Shown: positions 1-6,165 of the stretch, piece by piece
Layout: the number at the start of each line of letters is the position of its first letter
Numbering within the stretch: position 1 is the first letter of the stretch
NCBI GenBank assembly: GCA_031178305.1
Contig: JAPSJG010000041.1
Location: 1-13,038 of the forward strand
Reading direction: 5' to 3'
Length of the DNA: 13,038 nucleotides
From: Sinorhizobium sp.
GTDB lineage: Bacteria > Pseudomonadota > Alphaproteobacteria > Rhizobiales > Rhizobiaceae
Notes under the pieces: generated by a model
Database searches by the model: none
Told to the model about the DNA's origin: nothing
The model's input: the letters and a program-made list of their open reading frames with translations, nothing else
Position numbers and translations under genes: made by a program

Positions 1-120
1 GCCGTCGACGAGATCTTCAACGGCGGCGATGTCAAGGCGGCGCTGACCGCCGCGGCCGAGAAGATCGACGAGGACATCGAAGAAAACGACGGCTACCCGC
101 CCTTCGACGAACAGCAGTAA
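1..120 (+). CDS. Sugar ABC transporter solute-binding protein, C-terminal 39 residues (partial)
   Basis: The frame is open from the first base to TAA at 118-120 and gives a C-terminus containing FNGGDVKAAL and ending PPFDEQQ. Seen: an amphipathic, acidic, Ala/Lys-rich helix with a short Pro-rich tail. Known: the last helix of family-1 extracellular solute-binding proteins often has this look, with a G-D-xx-xAL stretch followed by a helix carrying the final acidic residues. Inferred: this is the periplasmic binding protein of the fructan/fructo-oligosaccharide importer, because two MalF/MalG-type permeases follow in the same direction 81 nt later. The fragment is too short to identify substrate or subfamily on its own; the assignment rests mainly on operon position. 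The promoter and signal peptide are outside the window. Confidence 0.75.
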   Translation, partial: AVDEIFNGGDVKAALTAAAEKIDEDIEENDGYPPFDEQQ

Positions 121-129
121 CGCGAAGTC

Positions 130-148
130 GGCCGCGCTCCGCGCGGTC
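130..148 (+). terminator. Intercistronic GC-rich hairpin after the binding-protein gene
   Basis: CCGCGC (132-137) pairs with GCGCGG (141-146) around a three-base TCC loop. The stem extends to 130 and 148 through one G-U pair, giving eight pairs. It begins 10 nt after the binding-protein stop and no U-run follows, so a complete terminator is unlikely. In many sugar ABC operons a hairpin here protects the upstream mRNA or partly terminates transcription, so the binding protein exceeds the permeases. That role is inferred. Confidence 0.5.
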
Positions 149-201
149 GCCCCACCTGCTACGACGGACGGGCCGGTCCCGAACTGAGTGAGGAGGAGAC
201 C

Positions 202-1143
202 ATGACCTTGCAGCAACCGGCGCTGCCGGCGACGGCAGCCCTTGTGCGCCCCGCCCGGCGCAGGGACAGGAGCCGCCTGTTTCAGGAGATCGGCATGCTC
301 GCGCCGGCGGTGGTGCTACTGACGATCTTCCTACTCGTGCCCTTTCTCCTGTCGTTCTGGACGGCGATGACCAACCAGCCGCTGGTGCCCCGCCCGACGC
401 CTGTCCGCTTTATCGGCTTCACCAATTTCCTGCGCATCTTCAAGGACGAGTTGTTCTGGACCGCGCTCTGGAACGTCTCGCGTTTCACCTTCTGGGTCAT
501 CCCGGTTCAATGCGGCCTCGCCTTCGCGACCGCGCTGCTGCTGCACCAGAAGCTGCCGTTTCGCAATTTCTTCCGGGGGATGTTCTTTCTGCCCGCCATC
601 ACCTCAATGGTGGTCGTCTGCGTGATCTGGGGGACGCTCTTTCAGTATCCGACGGGGCCGCTCAACCAGGTGATCGGCTTCGTCTCCGGCGGGCGCATCC
701 AGCCGATCGATTGGCTCGGCGACCCGAACTGGGCGATGTTCTCGGTCGTGCTGCTTTCGGCCTGGCAGGCCTACGGTTTCCAGATGATCGTCTACCTCGC
801 CGGATTGCAGGGCATTCCCGACGAGCTCTACGACGCCGCAAGGATCGACGGCGCAAATGCCTTCCAGCGCTTTTGGCACGTGACCATGCCGGGCCTCAGA
901 CCCACACACGTGTTCGTGCTGGTGATCACCACGATCCAGGCATTCAAGCTTTACACTCAGGTCGCGATCCTGACCCAGGGCGGGCCGAAGAGCAGCACCG
1001 AAACCGTGGTGCACTACATGGTGCGCACCGGCTTCGAGGAACAGAAGCTCGGGCTCGCCTCGGCCGTCTCGGTCATTCTCTTCCTGATCGTTCTCGTCAT
1101 CGCGCTCCTGCAGCGCCAGCTTCTGAGGCGTTTCGATGTCTGA
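202..1143 (+). CDS. Sugar ABC transporter permease, MalF/UgpA type
   Basis: Inner-membrane permease subunit of a carbohydrate importer (CUT1-type, binding-protein-dependent transport family), 313 residues, a usual length. After a basic cytoplasmic N-terminus (RPARRRDR) the first membrane helix lies at about residues 33-53, followed by a periplasmic loop and five further hydrophobic stretches. The EAA loop that docks the ATPase is clear at about residues 208-233: YDAARIDGANAF, then a W-x-VTMPGL tail. The ATG at 202 is favoured by a strong AGGAGG five bases upstream (191-196). The stop overlaps the next permease by 8 nt, implying translational coupling and a heterodimeric pore. Substrate is inferred from the GH32 gene in the same operon as a fructo-oligosaccharide, levanbiose or sucrose; the permease sequence itself does not decide this. 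Confidence 0.93.
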   Translation: MTLQQPALPATAALVRPARRRDRSRLFQEIGMLAPAVVLLTIFLLVPFLLSFWTAMTNQPLVPRPTPVRFIGFTNFLRIFKDELFWTALWNVSRFTFWVIPVQCGLAFATALLLHQKLPFRNFFRGMFFLPAITSMVVVCVIWGTLFQYPTGPLNQVIGFVSGGRIQPIDWLGDPNWAMFSVVLLSAWQAYGFQMIVYLAGLQGIPDELYDAARIDGANAFQRFWHVTMPGLRPTHVFVLVITTIQAFKLYTQVAILTQGGPKSSTETVVHYMVRTGFEEQKLGLASAVSVILFLIVLVIALLQRQLLRRFDV

Positions 1144-2029
1144 TCTCGCCATTACCGCAATGCAGACTGAAGTGACGCGCGAGCGCTCCGCCATTGGTTC
1201 GCTGCGCCTCGTCCAGACCGCCTGCATTCTCGTCATTGCCCTCGTCATCGTCTCGCCGCTGCTCATGCTGGTTGTGGCGAGCCTCAAGGACGACCGCTTC
1301 CAGATTCTCGCGGACATGGGCAGCTTCCGGGCCTTCTGGGTGTCGAACCCGACTATTTCGAATTTCGCGGAGGTCGGCAATTTCTCAGGTGAGCTCGCCT
1401 TTGGCCGCTATCTGCTGAACTCGCTGTTTATTCTGGGGTGTACCGTCGGCGCCGGATTGATCGTCAATTCCATGGCCGGTTTCGTGTTGGCCTGGGGGTC
1501 GCTGCGCGGCCGTGCGCTGATCCTGTCGCTGGTCATCGCTCTCTACGTCATCCCGCAGGAGAGCATCATCATGCCGCTCGTGATCATGGTATCGCGCGCC
1601 GGCATCACCGATACCTTTGCCGTGCAGATCGTCCCCTGGATCGCCAGCCCGCTCTACATCTTCCTGTTCTATCAGTTCTTCGCCCAGCTTCCGAAGGAGC
1701 TCTTCGAAGCGGCCGAGATGGATGGCGCCTCGGTGTTCCGCATCTACCGCTCGATCTTCCTGCCGCTGAGCCTGCCGGCACTCGCCACTGTCTCGATCCT
1801 GATGGGGATCGAGTCCTGGAACCAGTATCTCTGGCCGATCCTGGTGACACAGACCGATTATGCCCGGCCGATCGCCGTCGCCATCGCCACCTTCTTCGGC
1901 CAGGACAGTATCTACTGGGACCGTGCCATGGCGGCCTCCGTCCTGATGATGCTCCCGATCCTCGTTCTCTATCTCGCCTTCCAGCGCTGGTTCGTCAGTT
2001 CCTTCGTTGGCAGTGCCGTGAAAGGTTGA
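1136..2029 (+). CDS. Sugar ABC transporter permease, MalG/UgpE type
   Basis: Second inner-membrane permease of the importer, 297 residues. The first membrane helix is at about residues 27-49, followed by five more. The EAA loop is at about residues 185-212 (FEAAEMDGASVF, then IFLPLSLPAL), the canonical CUT1 form, so it should contact the Q-loop face of the ATPase encoded at 3777-4823. The start lies inside the end of the upstream permease gene, reading ATGTCTGA, so ribosomes finishing the first cistron can restart here. It ends 3 nt before the GH32 gene. MalG-like rather than MalF-like because it is the second, shorter permease, with an N-terminal helix close to the start and no long periplasmic insert. 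Substrate is inferred from context. Confidence 0.93.
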   Translation: MSDLAITAMQTEVTRERSAIGSLRLVQTACILVIALVIVSPLLMLVVASLKDDRFQILADMGSFRAFWVSNPTISNFAEVGNFSGELAFGRYLLNSLFILGCTVGAGLIVNSMAGFVLAWGSLRGRALILSLVIALYVIPQESIIMPLVIMVSRAGITDTFAVQIVPWIASPLYIFLFYQFFAQLPKELFEAAEMDGASVFRIYRSIFLPLSLPALATVSILMGIESWNQYLWPILVTQTDYARPIAVAIATFFGQDSIYWDRAMAASVLMMLPILVLYLAFQRWFVSSFVGSAVKG

Positions 2030-2032
2030 TCA

Positions 2033-3754
2033 ATGACAAGCCATGCCGATCCCTCTTCCCTTCTCGACGGCAGCCTCGAGACGCTGAGTGCCGTCCTTCC
2101 GGCGGGCGCCACACTGCACGCTTGGCTGAAAGCGACTCATGCCGACACGACCGCCGTGCTGAAGGTCAAGCGGAAGGGGCGGGAAGTCGCACGCCTCACC
2201 GCACGCAATAGTGAGGAATTCGAACACCAAGCGCTGGTCCTAGAAGAAGGCGGCGAAACCCTCCTTACTCATGATGCCGCCACGACGGCCTTGTCCGTCG
2301 TCTACGTCTTCTCGCAGCAGGACGTGCTGGAGAAAGGCATCCTCGTGCTCCACAGCGGCGAGGCAAACGCAGCGCCGGCCGTACCGGGCAGCTACCACTT
2401 CCGTCCACCCTTTGGCTGGATGAACGACCCGAACGGCTTCGGCCGCTTCGGCGACAAGGTGCACCTCTTCTATCAGCATTATCCCCACAGCCGGCGCTGG
2501 AACACGATGCATTGGGGCCATGCCGTCTCCGACGATTATCTCCGCTGGAAACACCTGCCGGTCTTCCTGTTTCCCTCGGCAGAGCTTTCAGCCAGGGCCG
2601 ATGGCCGCGGCGGCGCCTTTTCCGGTTCGGCCATTGCGGTTCCCGGAGCGGCGTCGGGCATCCGCGTCTTCTTCACCGAACAGGTCAAGGATCGAGAACC
2701 GGAGGAGCAGGTTCAGTTGACGGCGGTCACCCGCGACGGGATCACTGCCGGCCCGGCCGAGATCATTCTTCCTGAACGCCCGGCAGGTCTCGACCTGACG
2801 CTGGATTTCCGCGATCCCTACGTGATCAAGGGCCCGGACGGTCGTTGGAAGATGCTTCTCGGCAGCCGCGACCATGCGGGCGGCGTGATCTTGCTCTACG
2901 AAACCTTCGATCCGGACGCGGCCAGCGACTGGAACTTCATCGGCATACTGCACCGCGAGAACCGGTTCGGTATGACCGCCGCCGAGTGCCCCTGTATCGT
3001 GCCGCTCGACGGACCGACAAATGACCGGCAGACCCGCTGGGCATTGATCTTCGGCCTGCTCACCAGCCGCGATCCAGCCACCGGTCGCCGCAACATCACG
3101 ATCGCGACCGTCGGCCGCTTCGACGGCCGGAGCTTCGTAAAGGAGTTCGAGCAGGAACTCGATTTCGGGACCGACGCCTATGCCTTCCAGGCCTTTGTCG
3201 ACCATTGCGGGCCTGTCGGAATTGCCTGGCTTGCGAACTGGACGGAAATTTCCAAGAAGATCGACTTTCCGACAGCCATGACGCTCCCCCGCCGGGTCCT
3301 GCTCAAGGATGGCGTGCTTCTCACGCCGCCGGTGGAGGCCGTCGACAGCCTGCGCCAGCAGCTTCTCGACGAGGACCGGTTGGTTACCGGCGAAACGGTC
3401 GAGCTCGGCAACGGCGCCGTCGAGATCGTCATCGATCTTTCCGCCGCCGGCGCCCCTTTCGATCTCGAATTCGATCACCCAGACGCCGAACTCGGGGTGC
3501 GTGTCGATCAGGAAGGCCTGAGCATGCTTTACGACGTCGCGGACGGAAAATGGTTGCCTCGCTACATCGCTGCGGACGCGCGCCCCTCGGCGCTTCGCAT
3601 CTTCCTCGACAAGGGATCGATCGAGGTCTTTGCCGACGGTGGCCGCTGGGCCGGGACGAAGCGGCTGCCCGGCTTCGAGGTCGTTCGCTCGGCGCGTCTC
3701 ATCGCGCCGGCAGGCACCGTCGCGGCCGCCAGGGTCTGGCAGCTCGCGCTCTGA
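2033..3754 (+). CDS. Cytoplasmic GH32 beta-fructosidase with N-terminal extension
   Basis: Glycoside hydrolase family 32 enzyme, 573 residues, predicted to release fructose from imported sucrose or fructo-oligosaccharides. Catalytic landmarks are intact: WMNDPNG at 129-135 with nucleophile D132, RDP at 260-262 (transition-state stabiliser D261), and AECP at 317-320 with acid/base E318. The spacing is normal for the family. A C-terminal beta-sandwich (about 425-573) includes the typical IFLDKGSIEVFADGG stretch. There is no signal peptide, so it should act in the cytoplasm on transported substrate. Unusual: about 115 residues precede the catalytic domain and look like a small beta-rich domain (VLPAGATLHAWLKA onward) that I do not recognise. 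Start supported by AAAGG at 2021-2025, with only 3 nt after the permease stop. It lies between permease and ATPase genes, as aglA does in aglEFGAK. Exact specificity (invertase, exo-inulinase or levanbiose hydrolase) cannot be told. Confidence 0.95.
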   Translation: MTSHADPSSLLDGSLETLSAVLPAGATLHAWLKATHADTTAVLKVKRKGREVARLTARNSEEFEHQALVLEEGGETLLTHDAATTALSVVYVFSQQDVLEKGILVLHSGEANAAPAVPGSYHFRPPFGWMNDPNGFGRFGDKVHLFYQHYPHSRRWNTMHWGHAVSDDYLRWKHLPVFLFPSAELSARADGRGGAFSGSAIAVPGAASGIRVFFTEQVKDREPEEQVQLTAVTRDGITAGPAEIILPERPAGLDLTLDFRDPYVIKGPDGRWKMLLGSRDHAGGVILLYETFDPDAASDWNFIGILHRENRFGMTAAECPCIVPLDGPTNDRQTRWALIFGLLTSRDPATGRRNITIATVGRFDGRSFVKEFEQELDFGTDAYAFQAFVDHCGPVGIAWLANWTEISKKIDFPTAMTLPRRVLLKDGVLLTPPVEAVDSLRQQLLDEDRLVTGETVELGNGAVEIVIDLSAAGAPFDLEFDHPDAELGVRVDQEGLSMLYDVADGKWLPRYIAADARPSALRIFLDKGSIEVFADGGRWAGTKRLPGFEVVRSARLIAPAGTVAAARVWQLAL

Positions 3755-3776
3755 ACGAACAGCAAGGGAGGAATTC

Positions 3777-4823
3777 ATGGCATCCGTCACGATCGAACAG
3801 GTTCGCAAGCAGTATGGCGCCGTCCCGGTAATCCACGGCGTGTCCATGGACATCGAGGATGGCGAGTTCGTCACCCTCGTCGGCCCCTCAGGTTGTGGCA
3901 AGTCGACGCTTCTGCGCATGCTCGCCGGCCTCGAGGACATCAGTGGCGGTGAAATCCGCATTGGCGGCCGCGTCGTCAACGATGTGGCGCCGAAGGAGCG
4001 CGACATCGCCATGGTATTCCAGAGCTATGCGCTCTACCCGCATATGACAGTCGTGCAGAACATGGGGTTTGCCCTCAAGCTGAAGGGGCAGGACAAGGCA
4101 ACGATCGACAGGCGCGTGCGGGAGGCCGCCGACATCCTGGCGCTCGAGCCGCTGCTCGATCGCCTGCCGAAACAGCTCTCCGGCGGGCAGCGCCAGCGGG
4201 TCGCGATGGGGCGCGCGATCGTCCGCCATCCGCAGGTCTTCCTGTTCGACGAACCGCTGTCGAACCTCGACGCCAAGCTGCGCGTGACCATGCGCGCCGA
4301 GATCAAGGAACTCCATCAGCGCCTGAAGACGACGACTGTCTACGTCACCCACGACCAGATCGAGGCGATGACCATGGCGGACCGGATCGTCGTGATGCGC
4401 GGCGGCAAGGTCGAGCAGATCGGCGGGCCGCTGGAGCTCTACGACCAGCCGGCGAACACGTTCGTCGCGACCTTCATCGGCTCGCCAGCGATGAATCTCT
4501 TCGAAGGTAGGATCGTGGATGGATCATTCGTCACCAATGGCGGGGTCGCCTTGCCACTGCCGACCGACGGCAAGGGCGGTACAGCCGGTATCTACGGAGT
4601 CCGACCGGAACATCTGACGATTGCCGAAACCGGTGTTCCCGCCACCGTTATTGTCGTGGAGCCGACGGGATCCGAAACACATGTGCTCGTGAAAATCGGA
4701 TCAGCCGAGACGACGCTGGTCCTGCGCGACCGGCTCCACCTGGATCCGGGCCAGCCGATCACCATCGCCCCCGACGCCGCGAAGATCCATCTGTTTTCGT
4801 CAGAAGGCGTGCGCCTCAACTGA
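3777..4823 (+). CDS. Sugar ABC transporter ATP-binding protein, MsmX/UgpC/MalK type
   Basis: Cytoplasmic ATPase energising the sugar importer, 348 residues. Walker A GPSGCGKST is at 36-44, signature LSGGQ at 134-138, Walker B VFLFDE at 154-159 and the H-loop YVTHD at 189-193. The C-terminal ~115 residues are the OB-fold/TOBE regulatory domain typical of CUT1 ATPases, including the GVRPEHL motif. The frame is open upstream to 3630, but that would run inside the GH32 gene. The ATG at 3777 is chosen because AAGGGAGG (3764-3771) lies five bases before it and because the protein then begins with the usual first strand, MASVTIEQVRKQYG. It starts 22 nt after the GH32 stop and is the last gene of the operon. 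Such ATPases can serve several transporters. Confidence 0.96.
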   Translation: MASVTIEQVRKQYGAVPVIHGVSMDIEDGEFVTLVGPSGCGKSTLLRMLAGLEDISGGEIRIGGRVVNDVAPKERDIAMVFQSYALYPHMTVVQNMGFALKLKGQDKATIDRRVREAADILALEPLLDRLPKQLSGGQRQRVAMGRAIVRHPQVFLFDEPLSNLDAKLRVTMRAEIKELHQRLKTTTVYVTHDQIEAMTMADRIVVMRGGKVEQIGGPLELYDQPANTFVATFIGSPAMNLFEGRIVDGSFVTNGGVALPLPTDGKGGTAGIYGVRPEHLTIAETGVPATVIVVEPTGSETHVLVKIGSAETTLVLRDRLHLDPGQPITIAPDAAKIHLFSSEGVRLN

Positions 4824-4857
4824 TGCAACGCACGGCCTACCAACTGGCGCGATGAAC

Positions 4858-4871
4858 GGCTGGTCGCAGCC
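4858..4871. terminator. Weak hairpin between convergent ATPase and repressor genes
   Basis: GGCTG (4858-4862) and CAGCC (4867-4871) form a five-pair stem with a four-base loop in the 78-nt gap between two convergent genes. A bidirectional terminator is expected here, but the stem is short and neither strand has a convincing U-run. This is the best candidate visible. Confidence 0.3.
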
Positions 4872-4901
4872 CCGCACGAGGCGGAGGGTGACCTTGCCAT
4901 T

Positions 4902-5894
4902 TCAGAACGACGTCCGCTCGACAAAACGGCCGGGCACACGCACGATCCCTGGCGGGTGCGCACCCGGATCGATCGCTGCGAGCATCGCGGCCGCCCCCAT
5001 CTCGTAGTAAGGCAGCGCCATGGTGGACAAACCCGGCTGCAGCATTTTCGCGATCGGGTGCAGATTGTCGAAGCTTGCCACGCCAACGTCTTGTCCGACC
5101 TTGAGCCCGAGATCCGCCAGCGTGAAGTAGACGTTCATCGCGAGCATGTCCTGGCCGCAGAGGATCAAGTCGGGGCAAGCGGCCGCGGCCATAAGACCGG
5201 GAAGGATGCGGTCCGCAATGAACACCGGGGCCCCTGCGCTGTCCCGAATGACGGCGGTGTGGACGGCACCCGAGAGATCGATGCCGCGTGCCGCGCCGGC
5301 CTCGACAAAGCCGCGCGCTCGAAGCGGAGCCGCGACGATATCTTCGGGAAGGTTCAGAAATGCCGGTCGGCGGTAGCCGCGATCGAGAATGATCGACGTC
5401 AGCTCGTACGCGAGGCGGTAGTCGTCTGGCACGATGGAGTGGTGCCGGCCAGCCGGGTCGAAGCAATTCAGCAGCACGCAGGGAATGCCGGTTGCGGCGC
5501 GATCGACCGGTTGGTGATAAGGGGTCGCGTAGATCACCGCTTCGGCCCGAAAAGCGGCAAGCTGCTCCTCAGCGTGGCGTTCCGTTTCGCTACCCCGTTC
5601 GACGTTGAACAGCATCATCTGTTTGCCGGATTTCCAGGCGGCCTCCTGGGCGCCGCGGATGAGTTCGATCGAGGAGGAAGTCGTGGCGACCCGGTCGGAT
5701 ATGAAGCCGATGACGTTGCTCTTCTGCGACCGCATCATGCGGGCCACCTGAGAAGGCGTATAGCCGAGTTCGCCGATGATGGCTTCGATCCTCGCACGCG
5801 TCTCCGCGTTCACCAGCGGGTCACGATTGATGACCCGTGAGACGGTTTTCAGCGACGTCCGGGCACGTCTTGCAATCTCCCGCTGCGTAATCAA
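4902..5894 (-). CDS. LacI-family transcriptional repressor (probable TTG start)
   Basis: DNA-binding sugar-responsive regulator, 330 residues from the chosen start. The N-terminal helix-turn-helix reads ITQREIARRARTSLKTVSRVIN, with the family's TVSRVIN recognition helix. A hinge helix follows (PSQVARMMRSQ) and then a periplasmic-binding-protein-like effector domain starting at NVIGFISD; the C-terminus has the usual F-V-E-R-T-S ending. No ATG exists between the in-frame stop at 5913-5915 and the helix-turn-helix. Two TTG codons are possible, at 5906 and 5894. The one at 5894 has a perfect GGAGG five bases upstream and places the helix-turn-helix at residue 2, as is normal; the one at 5906 has only weak GAAG-type pairing. 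Inferred role: repression of the fructan transport operon and/or the giant GH32 gene, relieved by fructose, sucrose or a fructo-oligosaccharide. It converges on the ATPase gene and diverges from the giant GH32 gene. Confidence 0.93.
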   Translation of the reverse strand: MITQREIARRARTSLKTVSRVINRDPLVNAETRARIEAIIGELGYTPSQVARMMRSQKSNVIGFISDRVATTSSSIELIRGAQEAAWKSGKQMMLFNVERGSETERHAEEQLAAFRAEAVIYATPYHQPVDRAATGIPCVLLNCFDPAGRHHSIVPDDYRLAYELTSIILDRGYRRPAFLNLPEDIVAAPLRARGFVEAGAARGIDLSGAVHTAVIRDSAGAPVFIADRILPGLMAAAACPDLILCGQDMLAMNVYFTLADLGLKVGQDVGVASFDNLHPIAKMLQPGLSTMALPYYEMGAAAMLAAIDPGAHPPGIVRVPGRFVERTSF

Positions 5895-5920
5895 CCGCGC
5901 CTCCAAGCTTCTTCAGTCAC

Positions 5921-5950
5921 CTTATATCGGACGATCTGCTGTCGGAGCAA
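5921..5950 (-). promoter_or_regulatory. Candidate sigma-70-type promoter for the LacI-family gene
   Basis: On the minus strand TTGCTC (5950-5945) is followed, 18 bases later, by TATAAG (5926-5921), about 26 nt before the preferred TTG start. The -10 resembles consensus well; the -35 matches only in TTG. The 17-bp repeat at 5968-5984 lies just upstream of the -35, where a regulator could act on both divergent genes. Sequence match only. Confidence 0.35.
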
Positions 5951-5967
5951 TCTCAGAGAAGCCTTAT

Positions 5968-6026
5968 TGACAACGTGAGACAATCCATGGAGAGTGCAAA
6001 AGATGCATATGACATCGTGAGACAAT
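5968..6026. promoter_or_regulatory. Paired 17-bp direct repeats, candidate operator pair
   Basis: TGACAACGTGAGACAAT (5968-5984) and TGACATCGTGAGACAAT (6010-6026) differ at one base of 17 and start exactly 42 bp apart, about four helical turns, so both would face the same side of the DNA. The first copy also has an imperfect dyad (ATTGaC at the left, GaCAAT at the right) and carries a perfect TTGACA at 5967-5972. A related inverted segment, ATTGTCCGACGA, lies at 6084-6095. They lie between the repressor gene and the giant GH32 gene and are the best candidate operators in the window. LacI-family sites are usually palindromic with a central CG, which fits only partly, so another regulator is possible. 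Confidence 0.5.
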
Positions 6027-6089
6027 TGCCGGCACTGCAAGGCTTCCAGGGAGGGGGCGCCTGTGCGCCCATGGGAATGCGGCATTGTC
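6021..6089 (+). other. Long-range inverted repeat enclosing a GC hairpin in the leader
   Basis: GACAAT, GCCG and CA (within 6021-6034) can pair with TG, CGGC and ATTGTC (6078-6089), giving 12 pairs with single-base bulges at 6027 and 6032. Inside lies a perfect six-pair hairpin, GGGCGC (6055-6060) with GCGCCC (6065-6070), loop CTGT. If transcription of the giant GH32 gene starts upstream of 6021, its 5' leader would fold into a branched structure. The start site is unknown, so the same sequence may instead matter only as DNA. Confidence 0.35.
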
Positions 6090-6120
6090 CGACGAGGCAC
6101 GTCGGTCGATCTGAGGCGAC

Positions 6121-6161
6121 AGGAGCGAGCGATGACTGCTCTCTCCTAGCAATCGGGAGGG
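6121..6161 (+). promoter_or_regulatory. Putative translation-control leader with alternative hairpins
   Basis: Hairpin 1: 6121-6130 pairs with 6138-6147 (nine of ten pairs, seven-base loop). Hairpin 2: CTCTCCT (6141-6147) pairs through all seven bases, two of them G-U, with GGGAGGG (6155-6161), the Shine-Dalgarno sequence of the giant GH32 gene, around a seven-base loop. The shared strand 6141-6147 cannot be in both. Hairpin 1 would therefore leave the ribosome site free and hairpin 2 would hide it. This is read from base complementarity only. Confidence 0.4.
6132..6149 (+). CDS. Possible five-residue leader peptide (MTALS)
   Basis: ATG at 6132 begins a five-codon frame ending in TAG at 6147-6149, 16 nt before the giant GH32 start. 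AGGAG at 6121-6125, six bases upstream, is a good ribosome site. The start codon sits in the loop of hairpin 1 and the stop falls at the base of its 3' arm, so a ribosome on this frame would open hairpin 1 while covering the strand needed for hairpin 2. It may be a chance frame; the Shine-Dalgarno placement and hairpin geometry are the reasons to list it. Confidence 0.25.
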   Translation: MTALS

Positions 6162-6165
6162 AAAG

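Noticed and set aside
3630..3776. Earlier in-frame start for the sugar ATPase
   Set aside because: It would overlap the GH32 gene by about 125 nt and add an Arg/Ser-rich segment, while ATG 3777 has a strong ribosome site and a family-typical N-terminus.
2588..4012. Open minus-strand frame of about 474 codons opposite the GH32 and ATPase genes
   Set aside because: It is antisense to two well-supported genes, has no recognisable motif or ribosome site, and long antisense frames are expected in GC-rich DNA.
5891..6100. 69-codon minus-strand frame ending in TTGA over the repressor start
   Set aside because: It starts at a GTG with no ribosome site, spans the operator repeats and resembles no family. 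Coupling is possible but not supported.
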